Positions 7,693 through 15,887 are shown, counted from the first letter of the stretch. The stretch: 15,975 nucleotides of DNA from JAZKBN01 sp040388605 (GCA_040388605.1 JAZKBN010000090.1:1-15975), one strand, 5' to 3'. Numbers and translations: made by a program. The notes: a model not told the origin generated them from the letters alone.

Positions 7693-9774
7693 CTATTTGG
7701 TATATATATAGTTCGTGTTGCGGTATGCAGTGCTTGTTCCGGTGTACCAATCGGTATTTGTTGAGCCGGCAGACTGTGCCCATGAAGCGAACTTCAGGTA
7801 GGCATTTGTAATAGGGGCTTTCTCAACAGGGTATTGGAATTCTACGGGCAGGTGCAATGCGAAAGGCATGCCTGTGCTTGATTTATAGTAACGGCCAAGG
7901 CCGAGGTTGGTACGGTCTGTCATGGTGCTGAACAAACTCTGGTTGGCCAAAGTTGTAGGCGCATAACCGGGAAGGTGAACTTCCGTTGAGCGTACATGGT
8001 TCACAAATATAAACGGATTGAACGGTAATGCACCCAAGTCAGACATATTTAATGAATTTCTTGTGAAGTTAACCGTTAAGCTCAGCGTTTTTGGTGCGTA
8101 CTTAGGGTTAGACATCAGCGTATTCAGGTATTGATCATACACAGGTGCAAAATTAGATGCCCTGTTGAATACTATTACAGTTGCTTTGTTAGTTACAGCA
8201 GTTTCGGTACCGTTATTGGCCCTAACTGTTTCATTGCCGTTACGGGCGCCCTGGTTGCTGCTTACCACAGACGTTACTTTATTTGGAGCAACATCAAACT
8301 GCAGACCGAAGCCGTTGTTATAGCTGGCTCCAAGTGCACGAACTTTGTAACCGGCTTTCATTTCAACTACTTTATTGCTTGCGTTTGTTACGGTGTTATA
8401 GTTATAGTTAATAACCATATCATTCATATCGTAATCACCCGCAGCAGGCCAAAGGTCTTCGAATGCAAGCGTTCCGTAAACGTTAGGGGCAGGGGTGTAG
8501 TTGTTGTAAGCCCTGTCAGGGTCGTTAGGGTATTCTTCTGCGTTATCGTACACGCCGTCACCGTCGGTATCTACTACAGGTACAAGGTTGGCAATATCTG
8601 CACCGTTCTCTATGATATAAGGGTTCAGGTGAACGTAGAATAGTAAATCGTTAAAGTCATTATCGCAGTTTTGGTTGTTGCGGTTAACGTCTTCAAAGCC
8701 TACTACCACTCTTTCAAGCGGATCATGCTTCATTAGCACCATGTGGGCTTTTTTAGCCTGGGGTGTTTCAGGGTTCCAGTTGGCATTGCTGTAGAAAGGA
8801 GAACCGGGGTTAAGAACGCTTGTTGTTCCGGCGTTGCCGGCATCAACGGTGTAACCGTTATCTACAAGGAACCATCCTATTGCTGTGCCTGCAGGGAATT
8901 TACCAATATAAACTTTGTCGCCTGCAATCATTGCCCCGTTTTGGTTGGCATTGTTATCAGGTACTGAGCAGTTTGGGAAAACAATTGTTTTCTTGGTGAT
9001 AATCTTGGTAATATCGTTAGGGCTTGAAGGCGGGTTGTTCTTGTTGTAAGTATAGTAACCCAATGCGTTACGCTTTGTGGCTCCTTCGCTTACAAAAGTT
9101 ACCCACATATCTGTAGAGTCCTGTAAAACAAGGTCGGTTTGGTGGGTACCATCCACAAGGTAAGAACGTGAGGGGTTAGCCGGTACCGATGCATATTCAG
9201 GCAAAATAGCATTAATCATGTGCAGGAACAGTGGTGTAACGTCGTCGCTGGGGTCCATGACATTGGTAGGGGTGCCAAGTGCATCCCAACCGCCAAGAAC
9301 ACGGTATCCGTTAGCGTTAGCTACATTAGATGTTGGTGCAACACGCTTGTTCGATACTTTTTCAGGAACAAGGCTGCCGCTTATTTCGACGCCCTGGCCA
9401 ACAGTTAATGCAAGCTCCTTCAGCATGCCGGGGAAGCGGGGTATAGCGTATATGGTTTGAACAGAAGTAGGCACCTGCAGGGTCACGTTCATTTTGCCGA
9501 AAGGGTCAATGGCGCCGTGTGCAAGGGTATCTGCTATTTTTCCGCTTTCTGATACAGGCTGTGAGCTGATAATTATATCGGCACCTTTCATGGCCACACC
9601 TTTAGGCGTGAAAGCCGAGAGGTTCAGCGATACGTGGCGTGTAGTTTTATAGTCAAAGCTTTCAGGAATATTGCCTGCAGGTCCGCTAACCCCGGCATCG
9701 TCCGGATGACAGGCTGCCAAAGAGAGCAGGCCCATACCTAATATACCTGATTTAATTATTGAAGCGAATTTCAT
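7693..9774 (-). CDS. LruC-domain surface lipoprotein with DUF4114-like domain
   Basis: The product has 693 residues from the ATG at 9772-9774. A longer open frame reaches 9903, but its extra 43 residues are unlike a signal peptide, while the chosen start gives a classic lipoprotein signal with lipobox LAAC (Cys22). The acidic CHPDD stretch after the cysteine resembles the surface-export signals of Bacteroidota lipoproteins (inference). Residues about 280-385 look like a DUF4114 domain with GFEDV and CDNDFNDLLF at 359-379. Residues 402-424 are an acidic DTDGDG..D repeat of the calcium-binding thrombospondin type 3 style. FEDLWPAAGDYDMND at 438-452 is the signature of the LruC (DUF4842) domain, which runs to near the C-terminus. 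The acidic loops suggest calcium-stabilised folding. The molecular role of the family is not known. It is monocistronic by its own terminator. Confidence 0.9.
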   Translation of the reverse strand: MKFASIIKSGILGMGLLSLAACHPDDAGVSGPAGNIPESFDYKTTRHVSLNLSAFTPKGVAMKGADIIISSQPVSESGKIADTLAHGAIDPFGKMNVTLQVPTSVQTIYAIPRFPGMLKELALTVGQGVEISGSLVPEKVSNKRVAPTSNVANANGYRVLGGWDALGTPTNVMDPSDDVTPLFLHMINAILPEYASVPANPSRSYLVDGTHQTDLVLQDSTDMWVTFVSEGATKRNALGYYTYNKNNPPSSPNDITKIITKKTIVFPNCSVPDNNANQNGAMIAGDKVYIGKFPAGTAIGWFLVDNGYTVDAGNAGTTSVLNPGSPFYSNANWNPETPQAKKAHMVLMKHDPLERVVVGFEDVNRNNQNCDNDFNDLLFYVHLNPYIIENGADIANLVPVVDTDGDGVYDNAEEYPNDPDRAYNNYTPAPNVYGTLAFEDLWPAAGDYDMNDMVINYNYNTVTNASNKVVEMKAGYKVRALGASYNNGFGLQFDVAPNKVTSVVSSNQGARNGNETVRANNGTETAVTNKATVIVFNRASNFAPVYDQYLNTLMSNPKYAPKTLSLTVNFTRNSLNMSDLGALPFNPFIFVNHVRSTEVHLPGYAPTTLANQSLFSTMTDRTNLGLGRYYKSSTGMPFALHLPVEFQYPVEKAPITNAYLKFASWAQSAGSTNTDWYTGTSTAYRNTNYIYTK

Positions 9775-10007
9775 TTTCAGAAGGTGTTTTATTGTCTCGG
9801 TTATTGTGCGGGTTGCCAGGCCGGTGATACAACAAGTAATCCGATACCGACAAAATAGTGCCGGTTTCTTACACGCGGATTTTATAAGGTGGCAATATAG
9901 CACCGAAAAGCCATTGCTTACAAGCTTTTGAAACAGGAGCCCATAAGGGCTTAACCTATAATTACCTATAAAGCCAAGCTGTCAGATTAATACTGGTCTG
10001 TATATCA

Positions 10008-10028
10008 GGTATATATAGGTTATATACC
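10008..10028. repeat. Perfect 8-bp inverted repeat GGTATATA-5-TATATACC
   Basis: Two eight-base arms flank the loop TAGGT. It lies about 235 bases upstream of the LruC start, near the ACCTATA repeats at 9954-9970, whose inverse TATAGGT spans the junction of left arm and loop. It could be an operator or a weak hairpin. AT-rich palindromes of this size also arise by chance. Confidence 0.5.
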
Positions 10029-10180
10029 GCGCATTATCGACTCCGTTTTTTTGAAGCTATGATTCAAAGCGCCTTCCGGAGTTTTGGTTTTTTGTATTTC
10101 GGCAGGTTAAAAATGCACTGTTTTATCTGTTTCAAATATAAGTATCGGCCTGTTTTGGTTCCATAATGGGAATGATTAAG

Positions 10181-10221
10181 CAGAATTGGTACATGGGGTT
10201 GGTAGCCATGTACCAATTCTG
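10181..10221. repeat. Perfect 16-bp hairpin downstream of the small exported-protein cluster
   Basis: CAGAATTGGTACATGG at 10181-10196 is exactly complementary to CCATGTACCAATTCTG at 10206-10221, with loop GGTTGGTAG. It starts about 30 bases after the stop of the gene at 10252-10965, so it may end that transcript or protect its 3' end. There is no U-tract after it on the minus strand (CTTAATCATT follows), so it is not a textbook intrinsic terminator. No second copy was noticed in the window. Confidence 0.75.
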
Positions 10222-10251
10222 AAAAATATCCGGTCGTATGCGACTTGCTCA

Positions 10252-10965
10252 TTAAAGCCCTCCTTCTTCGAAGGGTTTTAAACGATTCTCATCGGCATTT
10301 CTGATTTTTATTACCCAGCTGAGCCTGTAAATTAAGTCGAACATATTGTTTTTAAAGGCAATGTTTGAAGTGCCGACACCTATACCAATGTGTTTGTAAT
10401 TCAGGCCCAATGATGCTTCTGCCATCAGCCCTGAGGCGCTTTCATTGCTGATTTTTGCATAGCCTGCCACCGGTTTAGGAACAACCGGAGACACCGGCTG
10501 ATAATAGTTATTGAAGCTTGAAAAGTAATTGTAATATGCATAACCGAACCCAAGCCTGCTTACCAAGCTAAAATCATGGTGTTTCGTTAGGTAGGTGCAA
10601 TGCGATAAGCCCATTGAAACAGCAGCAGTTTTGTAATAGCTGTTATTGGTAAGCATTACTTCATAACCATTGTCAAGGTATCCTATTGTGGCGTATCCGT
10701 AGTTTCCGTTTCCTTTGTCAAAGGTATGTCCGTCGAACGATTTAGGTATGTTTACCGGAGGTTTGCCTGAATGGTACCGGCCGGATATATACACCGAGGT
10801 GTTTTTTACGTCAAGAAAAGTAAGGCCAATACCAAGAGGTGATTGAGTTGACCCTGTGTAATCTATACTCACAAGTCTTTTCCATTGGGCGGCTGCTGAG
10901 TTTATAAAAGCCGGTAATAAGTTGAGTATTGCTATAAAAAGCGCTGTTTTAACTATTAGTTTCAT
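10252..10965 (-). CDS. Small exported protein of an uncharacterised family, copy 3 (possible outer-membrane protein)
   Basis: The product has 237 residues with a signal peptide cut near SAAA|QW at residues 24-28. It is clearly related to the genes at 11503-12183 and 11024-11499. Shared segments are QW.R(L/V)(I/V)S(I/L)DY after the signal, P(L/T)G(I/V)GIT.(L/I/F).D...(T/S)S(V/L)Y(I/L)S.R, a G(L/F)(M/V)(A/S)EAS.G(L/I).YK core, and G.G.SNIAF...FD(L/F)(I/L).RLS near the C-terminus. Alternating short hydrophobic strands and glycine-aromatic pairs suggest a beta-rich or beta-barrel protein. I do not recognise a named family. Copy-specific material is an NYYQPVSPVVPKPVAGY insert around residues 153-169. 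The gene begins 58 bases after the broken copy and could be in one operon with it and the first copy. Confidence 0.85.
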   Translation of the reverse strand: MKLIVKTALFIAILNLLPAFINSAAAQWKRLVSIDYTGSTQSPLGIGLTFLDVKNTSVYISGRYHSGKPPVNIPKSFDGHTFDKGNGNYGYATIGYLDNGYEVMLTNNSYYKTAAVSMGLSHCTYLTKHHDFSLVSRLGFGYAYYNYFSSFNNYYQPVSPVVPKPVAGYAKISNESASGLMAEASLGLNYKHIGIGVGTSNIAFKNNMFDLIYRLSWVIKIRNADENRLKPFEEGGL

Positions 10966-11023
10966 GATTACGTATGTGTAAGAATGGTGAGTGTTTTAGG
11001 TTAAAGTAAAGAAATTTATAAGG

Positions 11024-11499
11024 TTATTCGGTTGCGGAATGCTTATCCTTTTTTGGGAAAATATAGCTGAGCCTGAATAGCAAATCAAAACCATAGCTGT
11101 CTGCATCTATATTGCTCACCCCAATACCGGAGCCAAACCTTTGGTAATTAAGGCCTGCAGAAGCTTCAACCACAAAGCCTTCACTGCTTTTGCATGCCTG
11201 AAATTGTCGCCTGTGAGAGTCATATTTTTATTGCTTAAAAGATCAGCTTCTGAGCCCGCAGAAGTTCCATCATGCAAAACTTTAAATCCGTGTGTATTCA
11301 GGCGAAAATTTACATAAACAGATGTGTTATGAAAATCATAAAAGGTAATGCCCAAACCGGTGGGTGCCAAAGCTGATGCTGCATAATCAAAGCTCATAAT
11401 TTGGATGTTTTGTGCAAGTGATTTAATGTTTAATACAGGCGTTAAAAGCTGTGAAAAGGTAATCAAGGTTATTAAGCAGGGGTTTGTAATGGTTTTTAT
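11024..11499 (-). pseudogene. Broken middle copy of the small exported-protein family (out-of-frame internal deletion)
   Basis: The N-terminal part (frame starting at 11466 or earlier) reads like its neighbours: IMSFDYAASALAP, GITFYDFHNTSVYVNFR and NMTLTGDNFR. Near 11193-11201 the homology jumps frame. The downstream part from about 11192 reads KSSEGFVVEASAGLNYQRF and SNIDADSYGFDLLFRLSY in a different register, ending at a stop at 11024-11026. Compared with the first copy, about 60 residues are missing at the jump. The intact upstream frame instead ends in unrelated residues at a stop at 11116. There is also no ATG before the conserved part: the candidate starts are TTG at 11464-11466 and ATA at 11497-11499, the latter giving a signal-peptide-like stretch three bases after the neighbouring stop. 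I conclude loss of function, though the truncated 116-residue frame could still be translated. Confidence 0.82.
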
Positions 11500-11502
11500 A
11501 GG

Positions 11503-12183
11503 TTATTCAGGTTCAACAGTTTCAACATCAGACCACACAGTTGGGTAAACGAAGCTGAGCCTTAGGAGAAAGTCAAAAGTATTACTGTTGAATGCTATGT
11601 TGCTGAAACCTATACCGGCTCCGAATCTTTTATAATCAATACCTATAGATGCTTCACTAACGAATCCTTTATAGCTTTTGTCCTTTACAGGAAGAAAACT
11701 CAAATTGTTACCTGAACCCGCAAAGTTTCCCATTGTTGGCGAATCCAGTATTTCTACCATAAAATAATTATATCCATACCCTGCGCCGGCCGAAAGTCTC
11801 AGCTTAAGTTCTTTTTTAGCGTTCAGAGTAATGGAATGAGATAAGCCTGCCGTTCTTGAAAGGTAAACACGTTGGGTTTTACCTGTGAGGCTGAAATTAT
11901 TTGAAGGGTTAAGTGGCTCATAAAAATAAGTTTCAGTTACGTCAGGTGTTTTTAGCCATTTAGGGCTTGCACGAATGCTTAAGTAAAGTGATGTTTTAGA
12001 TACATCGATCAAGGTAATGCCCACACCAAGAGGTGCATGCACAGATGCTGCATAATCAAGGCTGATAACCCTAAGCCATTGAGCTTGACCGGGTATAGAA
12101 AATAAGAACAAGGCAGCCGCCAAACAGCAAGCCCTATAAATTTGGTTTGCACGCATGCAAACAGGTGAAATTGCATAATTCAT
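11503..12183 (-). CDS. Small exported protein of an uncharacterised family, copy 1 (possible outer-membrane protein)
   Basis: The product has 226 residues from ATG 12181-12183. A second in-frame ATG at residue 10 (12154-12156) gives a more compact signal peptide, MRANQ... to PGQA|QW, so either start is possible. After cleavage the mature protein begins QWLRVISLDYAAS. The middle holds GYGYNYF and LKLRLSAGAG strands, and the end holds GFVSEASIGIDYKRFGAG, GFSNIAFNSNTFDFLLRLSF and an acidic tail. The repeated glycine and aromatic pattern suggests a beta-barrel or beta-sandwich, but no named family is recognised. It is the first gene of a three-copy cluster, divergent from the WbqC gene across a 170-base AT-rich spacer in which no clear promoter was found. 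Confidence 0.85.
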   Translation of the reverse strand: MNYAISPVCMRANQIYRACCLAAALFLFSIPGQAQWLRVISLDYAASVHAPLGVGITLIDVSKTSLYLSIRASPKWLKTPDVTETYFYEPLNPSNNFSLTGKTQRVYLSRTAGLSHSITLNAKKELKLRLSAGAGYGYNYFMVEILDSPTMGNFAGSGNNLSFLPVKDKSYKGFVSEASIGIDYKRFGAGIGFSNIAFNSNTFDFLLRLSFVYPTVWSDVETVEPE

Positions 12184-12353
12184 ATAAAACAGTTTAAAGC
12201 ACTAAATCAGAACGCTTAAAAATATATGTCGCCAATGTAGCTGTTTTTTTAACACCTGCCTAAAATTAATAGGGCTTATAAAATTAATACCTTAATTGTG
12301 CTTTATATGCCCTTTCCCGCCTAAGCAACATCGGGTTACAATTAACAGTACTT

Positions 12354-13031
12354 ATGAATTCTGATCAGGATACAGCAGGCAAAACCGCTATTACCGAGCT
12401 TCATTTCCTGCCCTCAGCCGCATGGTTCGCCCTTATTTCCGGCTACAGCGAGGTTGTTTTGGATGTGCATGAAAATTACGTTAAGCAAAGCTACCGAAAC
12501 CGCAGCATAATTAACACCGCAAACGGCCCTGAAGCGTTGGTGGTCCCGGTGCTGCATACCGGTGATAAACAGCCGGTTAACATGGTTAAAATTGATAATT
12601 CAGGCAATTGGAACATACGAATTTGGCGATCTTTACAGGCCGCTTATGGCAGGTCTCCTTATTATTTGTATTATGCAGACGAATTGAAGCAGATACTGCT
12701 TGATGCGCCTGATAATCTGGCCGAACTAAACGCCTGTTTGCTGACATTCTGTCTGAAAGCCTTCGGAATAAAGACTAAAATGAATTTCAGCACCGCTTTT
12801 GTAAGTGCTTCAGAAGCTGCTGAAAATAAGCTTGCCGACCGAAGGGGAATACTTCATCCTAAAAAACAGGCACTTCAGTTACCGTTTATTCCGTATAAAC
12901 AGGTCTTCGGCAAAGAATTTGTACCCGGTACCGGAGCAGCTGACCTCTTGTTCTGCCTCGGCCCCGATTCAGGCAAATTAATTGCCCATACAGCCGAAGC
13001 AAACAGGAATTCAGGTTTGTTACATACCTGA
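12354..13031 (+). CDS. WbqC-family protein
   Basis: The product has 225 residues and the family's landmarks in order: LPSAAWF at 19-25, HENYVKQSYRNRSII at 39-53, a LVVPV strand, an NWNIRIWRSLQAAYGRSPYYLYY segment (the conserved W..R(S/T)..aY..sPyf), and late RRGILHPK, PYKQVFGKEFVPG and ADLLFCLGP. Members occur in O-antigen and other polysaccharide clusters and as single genes in many Bacteroidota. They are thought to take part in sugar or polysaccharide biosynthesis, but the reaction is not established. The N-terminus has about 10 residues more than the minimal family start. No signal peptide is present, so it is cytosolic. The ATG at 12354 has no Shine-Dalgarno, as expected in this phylum. 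Confidence 0.9.
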   Translation: MNSDQDTAGKTAITELHFLPSAAWFALISGYSEVVLDVHENYVKQSYRNRSIINTANGPEALVVPVLHTGDKQPVNMVKIDNSGNWNIRIWRSLQAAYGRSPYYLYYADELKQILLDAPDNLAELNACLLTFCLKAFGIKTKMNFSTAFVSASEAAENKLADRRGILHPKKQALQLPFIPYKQVFGKEFVPGTGAADLLFCLGPDSGKLIAHTAEANRNSGLLHT

Positions 13032-13126
13032 GATGTGGCTTTCAGTAACAAAGAGAAGAACGCAATTGCGCAATTGCCAAAACAAAAAGCGCTGCCTTTC
13101 GTTCCATTTATATTGCTTAAATAATG

Positions 13127-13156
13127 TTGCCGATGATTTGAATTTCAATATTTTTC
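13127..13156 (+). promoter_or_regulatory. Candidate clpC promoter (TTG-19-TATTTTTC)
   Basis: A TTG at 13127-13129 and TATTTTTC at 13149-13156 are separated by 19 bases, close to the Bacteroidota primary sigma pattern of TTTG, 19-21 bases, TAnnTTTG. The last base of the -7 box differs. The 5' leader would be about 60 bases. No heat-shock operator such as a CIRCE inverted repeat is seen upstream of clpC. Confidence 0.35.
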
Positions 13157-13221
13157 GGTAACTTTATTCAGACTATCACTATACAGAAACACAGTAATAC
13201 ATACCCATTTTTAATGCACAA

Positions 13222-15825
13222 ATGGAAGCAAAATTCTCAAACCGCGTTAAGGAAGTAATTACGCTGAGCCGTGAGGAAGCCTTGCGCCTTGGCCACGAAT
13301 ACATAGGTACCGAGCACCTGCTGCTTGGTATGATTCGGGAAGGTGAGGGCATTGCCATCAGCATCCTGAAAAAGCTTGGCGTCGGGCTCGATGAGCTTCG
13401 CCGCGAGGTTGAGCGTGCCATAATTGGCACAGCCACCGGCAATGTGCAGAACCTTGCCAATATTCCGCTTACACGCCAGAGTGAAAAAGTGCTGAAAGTA
13501 ACCCACCTGGAAGCCAAAAACTTCAAGAGCGAGCTTATTGGTACCGAACACCTTTTGCTCGCCATTCTGCGAGATAAAGACAACCTGGCTACGCAAATTC
13601 TTAGCAAATTCGATGTAACCTATGATATGGTGAAAGAAATGAACGAATACCAGACCAACTCGCCCACCGCAGGTCCTGATACCGACGACAACGACGAAGA
13701 AAGCAGCCGCAGTTTCGGCCAAAGCCCCTCGGGCGGCAGCGGAAAAGAAAGCAAGGGCAGCAGCGAAAAAAGCCGTACCCCCGTTCTTGATAACTTTGGC
13801 CGCGATCTTACCCGTTTCGCCGAGGAAGGTAAGCTGGACCCTATTGTGGGTCGTGAAAAAGAAATTGAGCGCGTGGCCCAAATTCTGAGCCGCCGCAAGA
13901 AAAACAACCCGATTCTCATAGGAGAGCCCGGTGTTGGTAAAACCGCTATTGCCGAAGGGCTTGCCCTACGCATTGTGCAGAAAAAGGTGAGCCGCGTATT
14001 GTTTAACAAGCGCGTTGTTACCCTTGATCTTGCATCGCTCGTAGCCGGTACCAAATACCGTGGCCAGTTCGAGGAGCGTATGAAAGCTGTTATGAATGAG
14101 CTTGAGAAAACCCCCGAGGTTATCCTGTTCATAGATGAGCTGCATACCATTGTAGGTGCAGGTGGTGCCTCCGGCTCGCTTGATGCCAGCAATATGTTTA
14201 AGCCTGCCCTTGCACGCGGCGATATCCAATGCATTGGCGCAACAACTCTTGACGAGTATCGCCAGTATATTGAAAAAGATGGTGCATTGGCTCGCAGGTT
14301 CCAGGTAGTAATGGTTGATGCCACAACTCCCGAGGAAACCGTACAGATTCTTAACAACATTAAGGATAAGTATGAAACCCACCACCACGTAAACTACAGC
14401 CAGCAGGCCATAGATGCCTGCGTAAAGCTGAGCGACCGCTATATCAGCGACCGTTTCCTGCCTGATAAAGCAATTGATGTGCTTGATGAAGCCGGCGCAC
14501 GTGTGCACATAAATAATATACATGTGCCACAGGATATAGTGGTTCTTGAAGAGCAGATTGAAAACATCAAGAAAGAGAAAAACCGCGTAGTAAAGAGCCA
14601 GAAGTACGAAGAGGCTGCTCAGCTGCGCGATAAGGAAAAACGCCTCCTTGAACAGCTTGAAACTGCAAAGGTTCGCTGGGAAGAAGAAACCAAGAGCAAG
14701 CGTTACAATGTAACCGAGGAAAACGTGGCTGAAGTTGTGGCCATGATGACCGGTATACCAACCAACCGCATAGCCCAAACCGAAGGCAACAAGCTCCTGA
14801 AAATGGGCGAGGAACTTAAGGGGAAGGTTATTGGCCAGGAAGAGGCAATAGCTAAACTGGTAAAAGCCATACAGCGTACACGTGTTGGTCTTAAAGATCC
14901 GCATAAGCCTATTGGCAGCTTTGTATTCCTGGGCCCGACAGGTGTTGGTAAAACCGAGCTTGCCAAAGTTCTTGCCAACTATCTTTTCGATAAGGAAGAT
15001 GCATTGGTACGCATAGACATGAGCGAGTATATGGAGAAATTCTCTGTATCGCGCCTTGTTGGAGCGCCTCCGGGATACGTGGGTTATGAAGAAGGCGGGC
15101 AGCTGACTGAAAAAATTCGTCGTAAACCTTACAGCGTTGTATTGCTCGATGAAATAGAGAAAGCTCACCCGGATGTATTCAACATACTGCTGCAGGTGCT
15201 CGATGACGGTATTCTTACCGATGGCCTTGGCCGTCGTGTAGATTTCAGGAACACCATCATAATAATGACATCAAACATTGGTGTGCGTGACCTTAAAGAT
15301 TTCGGGGCCGGTATAGGTTTCGTGAACAAGGCACGCCCCGAGAACGTTGACGATGTAATGAAGAGCACCATTCAAAGCGCGCTTCGCAAAGCATTCTCAC
15401 CTGAATTCCTGAACCGTTTAGACGATGTTATTGTATTTAACAGCCTGCAACGTTCACATATTCACCGCATTATTGACCTTAGCCTGGGCAAGCTTTTCAC
15501 CCGCATTACAGCCCTCGGCTATAAAGTGGAGCTTACTGAAAAAGCCAAGGACTTCCTCAGCGATAAAGGTTACGACAGCCAGTACGGCGCTCGCCCTTTG
15601 AACAGGGCAATACAGAAATACCTTGAAGATCCTGTTGCCGAAGAAATTTTGCAAGGTGAAATTCAACAGGGAGATACACTGCTTGCCGACCTTTTGGAAG
15701 GTAAAGAGGAACTAACCGTTACTGTTAAAAAAGAGGCAGCAGGAATTGATTTAACAAAAAAACCTGCTTCAGAAGGTGACGCGCCCGCCCCGGCTCCCAC
15801 CGACGGAAAAGAATTGAGTGAGTAA
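13222..15825 (+). CDS. clpC: ATP-dependent Clp protease ATP-binding subunit ClpC
   Basis: The 867-residue product is a class I Clp/Hsp100 unfoldase that feeds proteins to ClpP. Residues 1-145 hold two Clp N-domain repeats, each with IGTEHLLL (28-35 and 106-113). An acidic, Ser/Gly-rich linker follows at 146-186. AAA-1 has Walker A GEPGVGKT (234-241, Lys240), pore-loop KYRG (278-281), Walker B ILFIDE (301-306) and paired arginines at 358-359. The short middle domain at about 440-490 carries a UVR motif (EEAAQLRDKEKRLLEQLE), which separates ClpC from ClpB. AAA-2 has Walker A GPTGVGKT (571-578, Lys577), pore loop PPGYVGY (616-622), Walker B LLDE (641-644) and NR at 731-732. IGF at 698-700 fits the ClpP-docking tripeptide. 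The start matches the family N-terminus MxAKFSNRVK; an upstream ATG at 13214 is out of frame. No ctsR, mcsA or mcsB is adjacent. Confidence 0.98.
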   Translation: MEAKFSNRVKEVITLSREEALRLGHEYIGTEHLLLGMIREGEGIAISILKKLGVGLDELRREVERAIIGTATGNVQNLANIPLTRQSEKVLKVTHLEAKNFKSELIGTEHLLLAILRDKDNLATQILSKFDVTYDMVKEMNEYQTNSPTAGPDTDDNDEESSRSFGQSPSGGSGKESKGSSEKSRTPVLDNFGRDLTRFAEEGKLDPIVGREKEIERVAQILSRRKKNNPILIGEPGVGKTAIAEGLALRIVQKKVSRVLFNKRVVTLDLASLVAGTKYRGQFEERMKAVMNELEKTPEVILFIDELHTIVGAGGASGSLDASNMFKPALARGDIQCIGATTLDEYRQYIEKDGALARRFQVVMVDATTPEETVQILNNIKDKYETHHHVNYSQQAIDACVKLSDRYISDRFLPDKAIDVLDEAGARVHINNIHVPQDIVVLEEQIENIKKEKNRVVKSQKYEEAAQLRDKEKRLLEQLETAKVRWEEETKSKRYNVTEENVAEVVAMMTGIPTNRIAQTEGNKLLKMGEELKGKVIGQEEAIAKLVKAIQRTRVGLKDPHKPIGSFVFLGPTGVGKTELAKVLANYLFDKEDALVRIDMSEYMEKFSVSRLVGAPPGYVGYEEGGQLTEKIRRKPYSVVLLDEIEKAHPDVFNILLQVLDDGILTDGLGRRVDFRNTIIIMTSNIGVRDLKDFGAGIGFVNKARPENVDDVMKSTIQSALRKAFSPEFLNRLDDVIVFNSLQRSHIHRIIDLSLGKLFTRITALGYKVELTEKAKDFLSDKGYDSQYGARPLNRAIQKYLEDPVAEEILQGEIQQGDTLLADLLEGKEELTVTVKKEAAGIDLTKKPASEGDAPAPAPTDGKELSE

Positions 15826-15849
15826 TTGAGTTTTGCTTTACATATTTTG

Positions 15850-15887
15850 AATCCGGTTTTTCTGAAAGGAGAAGCCGGATTTTTTTT
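15850..15887 (+). terminator. Intrinsic terminator of clpC
   Basis: AATCCGGTTT pairs with AAGCCGGATT (one G-T wobble) across a 12-base loop, followed by an unbroken run of T at 15881-15887. It begins 24 bases after the clpC stop. The remaining 88 bases to the window end show no certain gene; an ATG at 15953 opens a frame of seven codons that is cut by the edge. Confidence 0.9.

Larger units (their letters stand above)
9775..10251. other. Intergenic region rich in inverted repeats upstream of the LruC gene
   Basis: This 477-base gap between minus-strand genes holds three inverted repeats (10008-10028, a nested one at 10040-10082, and 10181-10221). The nested element has outer arms ACTCCG/CGGAGT (10040-10045 and 10077-10082) enclosing TTTGAA/TTCAAA arms at 10050-10068, followed on the plus strand by a T-rich stretch. 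ACCTATA occurs twice at about 9954-9970 and once inverted inside the 10008-10028 element. A perfect minus-strand -7 box, TATATTTG, lies at 10133-10140, but I see no matching -33 box and it would imply a leader of about 350 bases. The LruC promoter therefore remains unassigned. Confidence 0.55.

Noticed and set aside
8131..9460. Plus-strand frames opposite the LruC gene
   Set aside because: They are antisense shadows with no signal, motif or promoter. The minus strand reads a continuous lipoprotein.
10064..10252. 62-codon minus-strand frame starting at TAATG after the gene at 10252-10965
   Set aside because: It contains both arms of the 16-bp hairpin, has no recognisable domain and is short. 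Translational coupling is possible but not supported by anything else.
13063..13078. Tandem GCAATTGC GCAATTGC downstream of the WbqC gene
   Set aside because: Each unit is self-palindromic and short. There is no U-tract after it and no second occurrence noticed, so it is not called a terminator or operator.
13179..15666. Long minus-strand frames (up to 400 codons) opposite clpC
   Set aside because: They are shadows of the strongly biased clpC codon pattern. The plus strand gives a complete, motif-perfect ClpC.
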